Assembly (NCBI GenBank): GCA_902618535.1
Contig: CACNAV010000001.1
Location: 99,547 to 163,546 of the forward strand
DNA length: 64,000 nucleotides
DNA from: an uncultured Alphaproteobacteria bacterium
GTDB taxonomy: Bacteria > Pseudomonadota > Alphaproteobacteria > Methylaequorales > Methylaequoraceae
Direction of reading: 5' to 3'
Positions within the stretch are counted from its first letter, which is position 1. Every line of letters starts with the position of its first letter. Of this stretch, positions 54,392-63,039 are shown piece after piece. The translations under genes and the position numbers were made by a program. Under the pieces are notes generated by a model. That model did no database searches. It had not been told where the DNA came from and was given only the letters and a program-made list of their open reading frames with translations.

Positions 54392-55201
54392 ATGATATCT
54401 TCTAATCTTGACGGTGGTTTAGGTAACATGCTTTTTCAAATTGCAGCAGGTTATGCTCATTCACTACGAATAAACTCTAAATATTTTTTACTAGATAGTA
54501 GTAAAAATTTTAGAGAGAATTATTTTGATCAAATGAGTGATCAAATATCTAAAAAATTTGCTAAAAAAACAGTCCATTCATGGGAAAAATATAAGAATAA
54601 TATTTTTTCAAAGATTCCGGTTCGTCAGCATGAAAATTTAGAATTAGTAAAACAAGGATGTTTTAACTACACCCCTATTCCTCGGAAAGATAATATAATT
54701 ATAGAAGGTTTTTTTCAGTCAGAGAAATTTTTTAAGGATTATGAAAATGAGATTAAGGATCTTTTTACTTTAGATAAAAATCTAAGAAATAATAACAAAA
54801 AATTTAATTCCTCAAAAAAAAAAGTAGGAATACATTTCAGAAGATATAAAGTAATGACTGATATCCTTCCACCTATGCCATGGATCTACTATGAATGTGC
54901 GTTAAAAAAATTTGATTCAGAAAAATATGAGTTTTTTTGTTTTAGCGATGATATTGATGATGTAAAAAAAAATTTTGATGTTAAAAAGTTAAATTTTTTA
55001 GAAAACAATAATGAACTTGATGACCTATACTACTTATCGCAATGCGACTCAATTATAATGAGTAATAGTACTTTTTCCTGGTGGGGAGCTTGGTTAGGTA
55101 AAAAAAAGGAAAAAGTCATTGTACCACCATTTTGGTTTGGTAGAGCTGGACCTAGGGACCTCGAAGATCTCATTCCAGAAGAGTGGGAAGTTTTAACCTA
55201 A
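54392..55201 (+). CDS. Alpha-1,2-fucosyltransferase-like protein (GT11)
   Basis: This protein of 269 residues has the GT11 motifs GGLGNMLFQ (residues 8-16), HFRRYK (about 149, matching HxRRxDY) and SNSTFSWWGAW (about 227). These are the three family motifs that build the GDP-sugar site. ATG 54392 is preferred over the upstream TTG at 54377 because the family starts close to GGLGN. GT11 enzymes add fucose or galactose-like sugars to O-antigen-like glycans. No GDP-fucose genes are in the window. Confidence 0.85.
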   Translation: MISSNLDGGLGNMLFQIAAGYAHSLRINSKYFLLDSSKNFRENYFDQMSDQISKKFAKKTVHSWEKYKNNIFSKIPVRQHENLELVKQGCFNYTPIPRKDNIIIEGFFQSEKFFKDYENEIKDLFTLDKNLRNNNKKFNSSKKKVGIHFRRYKVMTDILPPMPWIYYECALKKFDSEKYEFFCFSDDIDDVKKNFDVKKLNFLENNNELDDLYYLSQCDSIIMSNSTFSWWGAWLGKKKEKVIVPPFWFGRAGPRDLEDLIPEEWEVLT

Positions 55202-55227
55202 TTTTATAAAATTTATTAGAAAAAGGT

Positions 55228-55258
55228 GTCTCGCACCACTTTTCATGTGGTGCGAGAC
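55228..55258 (-). terminator. Rho-independent terminator of the cytochrome c-PQQ dehydrogenase operon
   Basis: GTCTCGCACCAC (55228-55239) and GTGGTGCGAGAC (55247-55258) form a perfect 12-bp GC-rich stem with a 7-nt loop. On the minus strand it is followed by ACCTTTTTCT, a usable U-tract. It lies 7 nt beyond the dehydrogenase stop codon. On the plus strand the tract is weaker (TGTAACCTTATTTTC), so it might also terminate the fucosyltransferase mRNA. Confidence 0.9.
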
Positions 55259-55265
55259 TGTAACC

Positions 55266-56567
55266 TTATTTTCTCGCAGAAATTTTGTAGATTTCACCTT
55301 CATCTACAGTTGCGTAAAGGTCTCCATCATGCATTCTTAACCCTCTGAATCTCTTTGTTAGACCAGTAGGCATTTGAATAACACTTTTAATCGCTTTACC
55401 GTCTTTAGTAATATCGACAATGTCGATTCTCATACCAGATGGCGTTCCACCGAAAGCAATACCCATGATTCCGACAGCCAAACGACCTTCCCAGTAACCC
55501 CAATTGCTACCTTTTAAGAAAGCAGCAGAACCAGTACCTTGAGAAAGACCATTGTTGTTCCAAGCTGGAGGCATGAGGTCTTTGAAACGCTCATCACTCA
55601 TTGGAGTACCTGCTTCAGCACGAGCAGCTGGTAACATACCTTCTTTTTGGTTAGGCATGTAGCCACAATACTTATCTGGACATTTTCCTCTACCAGCAAC
55701 ATTTTGCTGAGGATCCCATCCAGCGTTACCACCGTTAACTAAAGCAGTGATTTCGTCATTGTGCCATGGACCATGTTCAGCAGTAAATGCTCTACCGTCT
55801 GATGGACGGAAGTCGATACCTTGAACATTTCTGTGTCCATAAGTGTACATACGCTTATCGAAACCTTTTGGCGGATTGTTTCCAGGGTGAGCTTTTCCGT
55901 CAGTATCGATTCTAAGAACATTACCTCCTAGAAGAGTTGGATGCTGAGGAATGTCACCTTTGTGACGATCGCCTGTAGTTGCCCATAAGTAACCTTCAGG
56001 ACCAAATCTTAGTCTGTTACCATTATGTGCACCTGGACCACCAAATGGGTGATCTGATTCGAACGGCTTGTATTGAATATCAGTTACGATATCTGTTCTG
56101 TTAGAGACACTCTTCATGTCTTTACTTACTTCAAATCTCATAATGATGTTACCATTACAAACATCGAAGTTGTCTTTACAACCTGAACCACGGTGTTTGG
56201 TTGAAGCTGAAGCAACATATATTCTTCGATTTTTTTTGAAGTTAGGATCAACTGCAATACCTAGCATTCCAGCTTGACCTTCACAGAAAAGATCATCACC
56301 AGCACTATTGTATCCAGAAGTACCTTTCATACCGTATAATTTATTTACGGCACCTTTTTTAGTTTTTACAGAAAAACCTTTACATTTTTCAGTGAAAAAC
56401 ATATCGCCTTTTTTTGTAAATGCCATATCCCATGGATTTTCTAATCCATTAAGAATAGACATTGCACTGATCTTGGGAGTTCCCATAGTATCAGCTTGAC
56501 CATTGAAGGCCAGCAAAGATGCAGCTGAGAAAATAGCTGCTGATAGTAGTTTAGATTTTTTAAACAT
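55266..56567 (-). CDS. PQQ-dependent sugar dehydrogenase (glucose/sorbosone dehydrogenase family)
   Basis: This protein of 433 residues has a signal peptide (about 1-25, ending NGQA) and a six-bladed propeller. LENPWDMAF, GPGAHNGNRLRFGPEGYLW (catalytic His region, about 180), YGHRNVQGIDF (about 246) and HGPWHNDE are the family motifs. It would oxidise a sugar or other alcohol in the periplasm with PQQ. ATG 56567 is chosen because GGAGGA lies 8 nt upstream. Its base composition is much richer in GC than neighbours (27 of 60 bases in one sample at 55741). Confidence 0.87.
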   Translation of the reverse strand: MFKKSKLLSAAIFSAASLLAFNGQADTMGTPKISAMSILNGLENPWDMAFTKKGDMFFTEKCKGFSVKTKKGAVNKLYGMKGTSGYNSAGDDLFCEGQAGMLGIAVDPNFKKNRRIYVASASTKHRGSGCKDNFDVCNGNIIMRFEVSKDMKSVSNRTDIVTDIQYKPFESDHPFGGPGAHNGNRLRFGPEGYLWATTGDRHKGDIPQHPTLLGGNVLRIDTDGKAHPGNNPPKGFDKRMYTYGHRNVQGIDFRPSDGRAFTAEHGPWHNDEITALVNGGNAGWDPQQNVAGRGKCPDKYCGYMPNQKEGMLPAARAEAGTPMSDERFKDLMPPAWNNNGLSQGTGSAAFLKGSNWGYWEGRLAVGIMGIAFGGTPSGMRIDIVDITKDGKAIKSVIQMPTGLTKRFRGLRMHDGDLYATVDEGEIYKISARK

Positions 56568-56575
56568 TAAAAATA

Positions 56576-56581
56576 TCCTCC
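56576..56581 (-). promoter_or_regulatory. Strong Shine-Dalgarno site of the PQQ dehydrogenase
   Basis: On the minus strand GGAGGA lies 8 nt before ATG 56567. This site decides the start over the upstream in-frame ATG at 56618, which would run into the cytochrome c gene and add a polar stretch before the signal peptide. Confidence 0.85.
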
Positions 56582-56595
56582 ACTTAATGTTAATA

Positions 56596-56919
56596 TTACT
56601 TTTTACCAGCTGGATCACTTGCTAAGTAAGCAGCCAGATTTTCAATCTCTAAGTCAGTTAGTGGCTTTGCCATCATAATCATTAAGTCTGAGTTAGGTCC
56701 AACTTTAGTTCCCGCCCTGTAAGTTTTAAGTCTTTCAGTTAGATAGGGAACTTCTTTGCCGGAAATTCTCGGATAGCTCGCCAGTCCCATTCCCCCAGGA
56801 CCATGGCAATTACCACAATTCTGAGCATATCTTGCTTTTCCTGCTTCTGGGTCACCACTAATAGCTTTGTTGGAAACAAAGAAGAAGGACAAAAATAAAG
56901 CAATGTAGATATGTTTCAT
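56596..56919 (-). CDS. Class I c-type cytochrome, periplasmic
   Basis: This 107-residue protein has a signal peptide (about residues 1-20) and the heme motif CGNCH (about 35-39), followed by GPGGMGLASYPRI. An axial Met probably lies in MIMMAKPL (about 83-90) before the C-terminal helix. It is the electron acceptor expected for the PQQ dehydrogenase, 28 nt downstream. Both genes share elevated GC and probably one promoter. Confidence 0.9.
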   Translation of the reverse strand: MKHIYIALFLSFFFVSNKAISGDPEAGKARYAQNCGNCHGPGGMGLASYPRISGKEVPYLTERLKTYRAGTKVGPNSDLMIMMAKPLTDLEIENLAAYLASDPAGKK

Positions 56920-56972
56920 AAAACAGCAAACCTATACTTAATCACTAATAACCAAGCGTTAGAGATTAATTT

Positions 56973-57000
56973 AGTATAAATTTAATAGAGTTTACCTCAA
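56973..57000 (-). promoter_or_regulatory. Candidate sigma-70 promoter of the cytochrome c-PQQ dehydrogenase operon
   Basis: On the minus strand TTGAGG (57000-56995) and TATACT (56978-56973) are separated by 16 nt. The implied transcription start is near 56966, about 47 nt before the cytochrome start. Four of six and five of six positions match the consensus; in such AT-rich DNA this is moderate evidence. Confidence 0.4.
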
Positions 57001-57315
57001 ATTTCAACACATCTTTTGAAATTAAATTTAAATTTTTTTAGTTACTGCGTTTAATTTCTTTCTTAATCCTCAGTGCAACGTATATGTTACATTATAACGC
57101 TGTAAAATTATTAAATACTCACTAAATTAGCTTTGATTTATGAATTAAATACATTATCAGTTAAAATATAAATTTAAAAATTGTAAATATAGATATGTTG
57201 TTGAGATTCATAATAATTGGAACTTTTATTTCATTGATAATTTTAATGATGTAGCGTTTATTTTAAATTTTGAAATACAAAAATTATTTAGTAGATTTAT
57301 TTTAAAACCAAAAAT
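57001..57315. other. Intergenic region upstream of the cytochrome/PQQ operon
   Basis: No gene is supported here. The stretch is extremely AT-rich. A startless open frame on the plus strand runs from 57149 to 57319 but has no initiation codon. I see no riboswitch, strong hairpin or repeat. It probably only holds upstream regulatory sequence. Confidence 0.5.
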
Positions 57316-57561
57316 TTAAACTGAGTTATCATTAGGTGCTGATGGATGTTCTTTTTGCCATTCAAACTCCTCTATATACTTTTCCACTTCTTGAAATATG
57401 TTTTGCATCTCATAAAAACCGTCACCAACAAACCCTGCAAACTGAAAGATAGGAACTAAAAAAATAATAATGGTATAGATAATAATTACACCAATAAGAA
57501 TAAATATGAGTTTGAACATATTACTCTCAAACCATTTAAATATTTTTAGGAAATCTTTCAT
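57316..57561 (-). CDS. Hypothetical single-span membrane protein
   Basis: This 81-residue protein has one long hydrophobic helix (about 15-43, FKLIFILIGVIIIYTIIIFL) between a short basic N-terminus and an acidic C-terminal helix (about 50-72). I recognise no family. It stands alone between the cytochrome/PQQ operon and tRNA-Met, on the minus strand. Its codon use resembles that of the genome, and the AT-rich surrounds offer no extra support. Confidence 0.45.
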   Translation of the reverse strand: MKDFLKIFKWFESNMFKLIFILIGVIIIYTIIIFLVPIFQFAGFVGDGFYEMQNIFQEVEKYIEEFEWQKEHPSAPNDNSV

Positions 57562-57782
57562 ATAATTTTACCAAATGATTAGTATTTTGTAACATATAAA
57601 CTATCTAGGCCGAAACATTTATAAAAACGCCTCCTCCACTATTTTCTAGTTTTTTATTTGTATCTGCTCGTTAATAAGACTTATTTACTGTTGGCTTTTT
57701 ATTCGTAGTTTACTACTCACTAATAGTAAACCGTAGTAAACATTTAACAGGTTTAAAAGAACCGTGTAAGTCATTGATTTTA
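57562..57782. other. Intergenic region with inverted repeats next to tRNA-Met
   Basis: No gene is supported. CCTCCTCCACTA at 57630-57641 matches, with one mismatch, the last part of tRNA-Met read from the other strand (57786-57797). Between them, GTTTACTA (57708-57715) can pair with TAGTAAAC (57724-57731), and GTTTACTAC (57708-57716) with GTAGTAAAC (57733-57741). No integrase gene is present. Confidence 0.6.
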
Positions 57783-57859
57783 TGGTAGCGGAGGAGGGAC
57801 TTGAACCCCCGACACGCGGATTATGATTCCGCTGCTCTAACCACCTGAGCTACTCCGCC
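57783..57859 (-). tRNA. tRNA-Met (CAT), elongator type
   Basis: On the minus strand the acceptor stem GGCGGAG (57859-57853) pairs with CTCCGCT (57793-57787), with a G-U at the first pair. The discriminator is A, and CCA is encoded (57785-57783). The anticodon loop ATCATAA gives CAT. It matches the elongator-type tRNA-Met of Alphaproteobacteria (GGCGGxG stem), not the initiator with its C-A mismatch. Confidence 0.93.
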
Positions 57860-58035
57860 ACTGAATCAAGAGACTTGTTAATTAAACGAATATTGCTCAA
57901 AAAACAAATAGTTTCAAGTATATAGTAAATAATTTTTTTATTTTATTGATAACAGTTAAAAATTTATAAATAATCATATAACTTTAGAATGTCTTATTTA
58001 TAAAATTTACATAAAATTACGGTAGTGGAGAAAAA

Positions 58036-59262
58036 TTGAGTTTTTTAATTTCATATTTTTTAAAAGTTAGAAAGAAAACATCTGAATTAGTTTCAAAACT
58101 TGAACCTGAGGACATGATTGTACAATCGAATGATTTTGTAAGTCCGATTAAATGGCATTTAGGTCATACAACTTGGTTTTTTGAAAACTTTATACTTCAG
58201 AAAAGTAAAGACTATAAAAAATTTGATAAGTCCTTTAATTATATTTTCAATTCATACTATAATGGTGTTGGAACATATAACCCAAAAGAAAAAAGAGGGA
58301 CAATTAATAGACCATTACTGGAGCAAGTCATTAAATACCGTAAACACGTTGACCAAAACATTACTGATTTACTGGATAAAAAAAATCTTACGTCGAAATT
58401 TAAATTTTTGATTGAACTTGGAATTAATCATGAACAACAACACCAAGAACTAATTCTTATGGATGTGCTTAATAATTTTTTCAATAATCCCCTTAAACCT
58501 GAATATCTTAAACCTAAAAAAAATAAAAGAAAAAATCACAAACATATTGTATGGAAAAATAAGACAAAAACTTTATTCAATTTTGGGGTTAGTGATAATT
58601 CATTTCATTATGATAATGAATCACCCAAAAATTCAGTCGAAATTTGTCCTTTCGAACTTAATATAGACTTCGTATCAAATAATGAATGGTTAGAGTTTAT
58701 ACATAACGATGGGTATAACAGACCTGAATTATGGTTATCTGATGGATGGGACTTCATAAAAAAATATGATGTTAAAAAACCCTTATATTGGCTTGATAAT
58801 AAGTTTAAGTTTTCTTTTTTTGGAGTAGAGAGAATTGATGGGTCCGAACCAGTTTCACATATAAGTTTCTATGAAGCAGATGCCTTCAGTCGGTTTAAAA
58901 AAAAACGATTACCAACTGAATTTGAAATTGAATATTTTTTAACTCAGAATAAAAAAAAAGGGAATCTATTAGAAAATGGAAATTTCAAAGAAATCTCAAT
59001 TAACAAACAAAATGCTATGGAAAATTCTTATGGCAACTTATGGTGTTGGACAAGTAGTAATTACCTACCCTACTCTGGTTATAAACCTTTCAGTGAAAAA
59101 TTATCTGAATACAACCAAAAATTCATGTGCAATCAATTTGTTTTAAAAGGTGGTTCATACGCAACTCCAAGAAATCATATTCGATCCACCTACAGAAACT
59201 TTTATTATCCATCTGATAGGTGGCAATTTTCAGGCCTTAGATTAGCTAGTGACTTAAAATGA
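58036..59262 (+). CDS. egtB: Ergothioneine synthase EgtB (sulfoxide synthase)
   Basis: This non-heme iron enzyme joins hercynine with a thiol donor and O2 to a sulfoxide, the key step of ergothioneine synthesis. It is 408 aa: a DinB-like domain (about residues 5-150) and a C-terminal FGE-sulfatase domain. The iron ligands are visible as H44 in WHLGH and H132/H136 in NHEQQH. The C-terminus has RNFYYPSDRWQFSGLRLA. The start is TTG at 58036 with GGAG 5 nt upstream. No egtA or egtC is near, so the donor may be cysteine. It overlaps egtD by 4 nt. Confidence 0.93.
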   Translation: MSFLISYFLKVRKKTSELVSKLEPEDMIVQSNDFVSPIKWHLGHTTWFFENFILQKSKDYKKFDKSFNYIFNSYYNGVGTYNPKEKRGTINRPLLEQVIKYRKHVDQNITDLLDKKNLTSKFKFLIELGINHEQQHQELILMDVLNNFFNNPLKPEYLKPKKNKRKNHKHIVWKNKTKTLFNFGVSDNSFHYDNESPKNSVEICPFELNIDFVSNNEWLEFIHNDGYNRPELWLSDGWDFIKKYDVKKPLYWLDNKFKFSFFGVERIDGSEPVSHISFYEADAFSRFKKKRLPTEFEIEYFLTQNKKKGNLLENGNFKEISINKQNAMENSYGNLWCWTSSNYLPYSGYKPFSEKLSEYNQKFMCNQFVLKGGSYATPRNHIRSTYRNFYYPSDRWQFSGLRLASDLK

Positions 59263-60230
59263 TAGACAATTTAGATATATATAATTTTAAAGAGGATGAA
59301 CAAGAGGACGATAGAGAAATAATTTCGGACTTACAAAACTCTGAACAAAAAAAAATTAATTCCAAGCATTTTTATGATGAAAAGGGTTCCAGACTATTTG
59401 ATAAGATTTCAGAACTTAAAGAGTATTATCCAACTAGAACAGAACTTGAAATTATTGAAAAGCAAAAATACTCCTTTAAAAATAACTTACCATCAAATGC
59501 TTCAATCATCGAGTTTGGAAGTGGCTCAAACAAAAAAATAAAAAAACTTTTAAATGCATTAGATAAACCTAAAGAGTATATTTCTATAGATATAAGCTAT
59601 GATTTTTTAATAGTTAACGCAAAAGAAATAGCAAAGAAATTTCCTAAGCTCAATGTTAAAGCAATTTGTGCAGATTTGTATCAATTAGGGTCTATAAGTA
59701 AAATAATCAACGAAAATTCTCAAAAGATTGGTTTTTTTCCAGGGTCAACTATCGGTAATTTTTCTGAAAATGAGGCAAAGAATTTATTGATGGGCTTTAA
59801 AAAAATTCTTGGAAAAAATAGTTTTTTGATAATTGGTGTTGATTTAAGAAAAGATAAAAAAATTATGGAAAAAGCTTATAACGATTCCAAAGGCATTACT
59901 GCGGAATTTAATAAAAATATTTTAAACGGAATAAATAAAAAAATTGGAAGTAAATTTAATATTAAAAATTTTGAACATAAAGCATATTTTAACGAAAAAA
60001 AGAAAAGAATTGAGATGCATTTAATTAGTAGACAAAATCAGAATATACCCTTAAAAGACTATGATTTAAAAATACTTAAAGGCGAGAGCATACATACTGA
60101 AAATTCTCATAAATATTCTGCATTAGAATTTGAAAAATTAGCATTATCATCTGGCTATAAAAAAATTGATTTTTTAACAGACCAAAAAAAATACTTTGGT
60201 ATTTTTTTGTTAAAGGTACTAGGTAATTGA
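59259..60230 (+). CDS. egtD: L-histidine N-alpha-methyltransferase EgtD
   Basis: This 323-residue SAM-dependent enzyme trimethylates histidine to hercynine, the first step of ergothioneine synthesis. It has KHFYDEKGSRLFDKI (about residue 36), YYPTRTE (about 55) and the SAM motif IEFGSGSN (about 86). FFPGSTIGNF (about 159) is specific for EgtD. It overlaps egtB by 4 nt and egtE by 4 nt. Confidence 0.95.
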   Translation: MIDNLDIYNFKEDEQEDDREIISDLQNSEQKKINSKHFYDEKGSRLFDKISELKEYYPTRTELEIIEKQKYSFKNNLPSNASIIEFGSGSNKKIKKLLNALDKPKEYISIDISYDFLIVNAKEIAKKFPKLNVKAICADLYQLGSISKIINENSQKIGFFPGSTIGNFSENEAKNLLMGFKKILGKNSFLIIGVDLRKDKKIMEKAYNDSKGITAEFNKNILNGINKKIGSKFNIKNFEHKAYFNEKKKRIEMHLISRQNQNIPLKDYDLKILKGESIHTENSHKYSALEFEKLALSSGYKKIDFLTDQKKYFGIFLLKVLGN

Positions 60231-61357
60231 ATTTTATAAATTTTAATAATGCGGGTGCAAGTCTCTTAGAACCGTCAACTAAAAATGATATTTCTAATTA
60301 TTTACAACTTGAGACAAATATATCAGGATATTACATCGAGCAAAAAAAAAAAAAGGTTTTAGACAAGTTCTATTTTAATGCTGCACGACTTTTAAGTTGC
60401 AAACCTGAAGAAATATCTTTTTTACAAAGCACAACATACGGATGGAATTTATTCATCAATTCATTAACAATAAAAAAAAACTCTAATATAGTCATATTTG
60501 ATAACGAATACGGAAGTAATTATATTACTCTTGTAAACAATAATCTAAATGTAAGAGTGAGTAAACTAAAGGAAAATGGTGAGATTTCTTTTGAAGACTT
60601 AAAAAGAAAAATTGATAAACATACAGTTTTAGTTGCTGTCTGTCATATCGCATCTCAATGTGGAAATATTCTTGATGTAGAAAAACTCGGAAGGTTTATA
60701 AAAAAAATTAATGCTAACATCATTTTTTTAATTGATGCATGTCAATCGGCAGGACATTTAAAATTAAATGTAAAACAAAATATGTGTGACGCTCTTGTGT
60801 GTTCAGGAAGAAAATACTTACGCGGCCCAAGAGGAACCGGGCTAATTTTTATAAAAGATTCTATTCAAAAAAAAATTATCCCAAAAATAATTGACACAAC
60901 CAAATCAAAAATAATTGGAAGAAATCTTTCAATTATTAATAGCACGAATATATTTGAGACATTCGAATACTCACCTTCTTTAAAAATTGGACTCTCAAAA
61001 GCTATCGAAAAATATAATAAACTTGGTCATAAAGAAGTGGAATTTAAAATAAAAAATTTAAGTAAATATTTTAGAAAAAAAATGTCATCAAATCCTCTTG
61101 TAACTATTTATGAAAATGAAAGGTTGATATCTGGTATTAATACTTTTTCAATAAAAGGAAAAACGTCTTTTGATATATATTCTTTTTTACAAAACAAAAG
61201 AATAATAACTTCTATCTCATCTTTTCAAACTTCAACTCATTATTTTAAAAAAAAAAATTTAAAAGATATTGTTAGGGTTTCGTTCCATTACTTCAATAAA
61301 AAAAAAGAGGTGGATTATTTAGTTTCAAGTATAAATAATTTTACAACAAAAAATTAA
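60227..61357 (+). CDS. egtE: EgtE-like PLP-dependent C-S lyase
   Basis: This 376-residue class V aminotransferase-fold enzyme probably cleaves the sulfoxide formed by EgtB to give ergothioneine. The start FNNAGASLL is typical of the fold. The PLP Asp lies in LIDACQSAGH (about 168) and the Schiff-base Lys in SGRKYLRGPRGTGL (about 196), the form found in EgtE proteins. The start is TTG 60227, overlapping the egtD stop by 4 nt. A general cysteine desulfurase is less likely given the operon. Its stop overlaps the convergent mnmA stop. Confidence 0.85.
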   Translation: MNFINFNNAGASLLEPSTKNDISNYLQLETNISGYYIEQKKKKVLDKFYFNAARLLSCKPEEISFLQSTTYGWNLFINSLTIKKNSNIVIFDNEYGSNYITLVNNNLNVRVSKLKENGEISFEDLKRKIDKHTVLVAVCHIASQCGNILDVEKLGRFIKKINANIIFLIDACQSAGHLKLNVKQNMCDALVCSGRKYLRGPRGTGLIFIKDSIQKKIIPKIIDTTKSKIIGRNLSIINSTNIFETFEYSPSLKIGLSKAIEKYNKLGHKEVEFKIKNLSKYFRKKMSSNPLVTIYENERLISGINTFSIKGKTSFDIYSFLQNKRIITSISSFQTSTHYFKKKNLKDIVRVSFHYFNKKKEVDYLVSSINNFTTKN

Positions 61358-62508
61358 ATAATCTTCTCACCTGAATATATCCAACCACCACCAATCATTT
61401 TTTTTTTATTATTGTAAAAAACACAAGCTTGCCCGGGAGCAATTCCAAATTCAGGTTTTCTTAATTCAACTGTTGCTGTTTTGCATTTATCCGAAATTTT
61501 TTTTATACATGCTGAAATTAAAGTTTTTCTTGACCTTACTTTAACATACGCATCAAAATTGTTTTTTGGGATATTTTGAGAAAGAAAGTTGACATCTTTG
61601 ATGTGAATAAAATATTTAGCTAATTTTTCTTTATGACCAACTACGATTTTATTATTTTTTTTATCAATATCAATAACATATAAGGGTTTATTTTCTGTTA
61701 AACCTTTAATATTACCAATTCCAATTCCTTTACGTTGACCAATAGTGTAATTAGCAATTCCGCTATGTTCTCCAATAACTAAACCCTCTGTGGTTTCGAT
61801 GTAACCTTTCTTAATTTGTATATGATCATTTTTTAATAAAAACTTTTTGTAATCACCATTGGGAATAAAGCAAATATCTTGACTGTCCTTTTTATCTTCA
61901 ACACCAAGCTTGTAAAATTTAGCAATTTCACGAATTTCTGACTTTTTAAAATTTCCTAAGGGAAATCTTAAAATCTTTAGTTGTTGCTGAGTTGTGGCAA
62001 AGAGAAAATAGCTTTGATCTTTTTTATCATCCTCCGCACAAAACAAATGAATTCCATTTTTATCTTCTACCCTTTTGATATAATGTCCTGTTGCAAGATA
62101 TTTACAATTCAAAGACTTAGCAAAGTTGATTAAATCTGTAAATTTTACTGTTTGATTACATCTAATACAAGGGATTGGAGTTTCCCCTTTTTTATAACTG
62201 TTCACAAAATCCTTTATTACAGAGTTTTTAAATCGCTCTTCAAGATTAATGATATAGTGTTTGATTCCAAGTTTTTTTGAAACATTTCGAGCATCAGCAA
62301 TATCTAAACCAGAACAACAAGTTTTAGTTTTGTTAGAAAGTTTGGAGCTATGAAGCTTCATTGTTACACCAATAACTTCATATCCAGCATTTTTTAATAG
62401 AGCAGCTGTAACTGATGAATCAACACCTCCAGACATGGCAACAACAATTTTTGTGCCGAGCTCTGGCAAATTATTAGTTTTAATTATGTTGTCAAAACTC
62501 AATTGCAT
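61354..62508 (-). CDS. mnmA: tRNA-specific 2-thiouridylase MnmA
   Basis: This enzyme puts sulfur on U34 of tRNA-Glu, -Gln and -Lys, taking it from a persulfide relay fed by cysteine desulfurase. It is 384 aa. The PP-loop AMSGGVDSSV (about residue 23), the first catalytic Cys in CIRCNQ (about 112) and the second in SQDICFIPNGDY (about 208) are present. It follows iscX by a TAATG overlap, so it may be co-expressed with the ISC genes. Confidence 0.96.
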   Translation of the reverse strand: MQLSFDNIIKTNNLPELGTKIVVAMSGGVDSSVTAALLKNAGYEVIGVTMKLHSSKLSNKTKTCCSGLDIADARNVSKKLGIKHYIINLEERFKNSVIKDFVNSYKKGETPIPCIRCNQTVKFTDLINFAKSLNCKYLATGHYIKRVEDKNGIHLFCAEDDKKDQSYFLFATTQQQLKILRFPLGNFKKSEIREIAKFYKLGVEDKKDSQDICFIPNGDYKKFLLKNDHIQIKKGYIETTEGLVIGEHSGIANYTIGQRKGIGIGNIKGLTENKPLYVIDIDKKNNKIVVGHKEKLAKYFIHIKDVNFLSQNIPKNNFDAYVKVRSRKTLISACIKKISDKCKTATVELRKPEFGIAPGQACVFYNNKKKMIGGGWIYSGEKII

Positions 62509-62717
62509 TAGTCTCTCTCATCAATCCAAGCCATTTGAATAGATTCTAAAATTTTTTCATTAGAAGAGTTGGGATCATCATCGAAATCTTCAAGTGAAAT
62601 AATCCATTTATGAAGATCTGTGAATCGAAGATTTACGTTATCAACATTAGGATAAGTATCTTCAAGTAAAATTGCTATTTCTCTCGCGTCTGTCCATTTC
62701 AACCCCATATCAAACAC
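62508..62717 (-). CDS. iscX: Fe-S assembly protein IscX
   Basis: This small acidic protein (69 aa) modulates IscS and the ISC machinery. [20 protein letters not shown] (start about residue 6) and RFTDLHKWI (about 31) are the family motifs, and the end has [14 protein letters not shown]. It overlaps fdx by 8 nt and mnmA by one base. It completes a hscA-fdx-iscX order as in the isc operon. Confidence 0.93.
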   Translation of the reverse strand: MFDMGLKWTDAREIAILLEDTYPNVDNVNLRFTDLHKWIISLEDFDDDPNSSNEKILESIQMAWIDERD

Positions 62718-63039
62718 TCATATTTCTTGTACCACTTGGCACCTTTACCTTCATTCCATCTAAACCGTCATTAATAATTATTTGACATCCTAACCTTGAT
62801 GTATGTGTAAGACCCCACGCTAAATCTAGCATATCTTCCTCTTCTTCTGATGGATCTGGTAGTTTTTCAAAAAATTCTTTTTCAACAATAACATGACAGG
62901 TTGAACAAGCTAAAGAACCTTCGCACGCACCTTCCAGAGAAATTCCATTATTGTGGGCTACCTCTAGAAGGGATAACCCATTCTGTGCATCGACTGAAAC
63001 TTCTTTTCCATCAGGCTCAACGAATATGATTTTGGTCAT
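62710..63039 (-). CDS. fdx: [2Fe-2S] ferredoxin of the ISC system
   Basis: This 109-residue adrenodoxin-type ferredoxin donates electrons during Fe-S cluster assembly. The cluster cysteines are seen in [12 protein letters not shown] (about residue 39, C-x5-C-x2-C) and the fourth in RLGCQII (about 85). The [15 protein letters not shown] region is typical of Fdx. It overlaps hscA by 4 nt (ATGA) and iscX by 8 nt. Confidence 0.95.
   Translation of the reverse strand: MTKIIFVEPDGKEVSVDAQNGLSLLEVAHNNGISLEGACEGSLACSTCHVIVEKEFFEKLPDPSEEEEDMLDLAWGLTHTSRLGCQIIINDGLDGMKVKVPSGTRNMSV

Noticed and set aside
57149..57319. Open frame of 56 codons on the plus strand upstream of the membrane protein
   Set aside because: It has no start codon and overlaps the end of a minus-strand gene. 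It may be a chance open stretch in AT-rich DNA; a decayed gene cannot be excluded.
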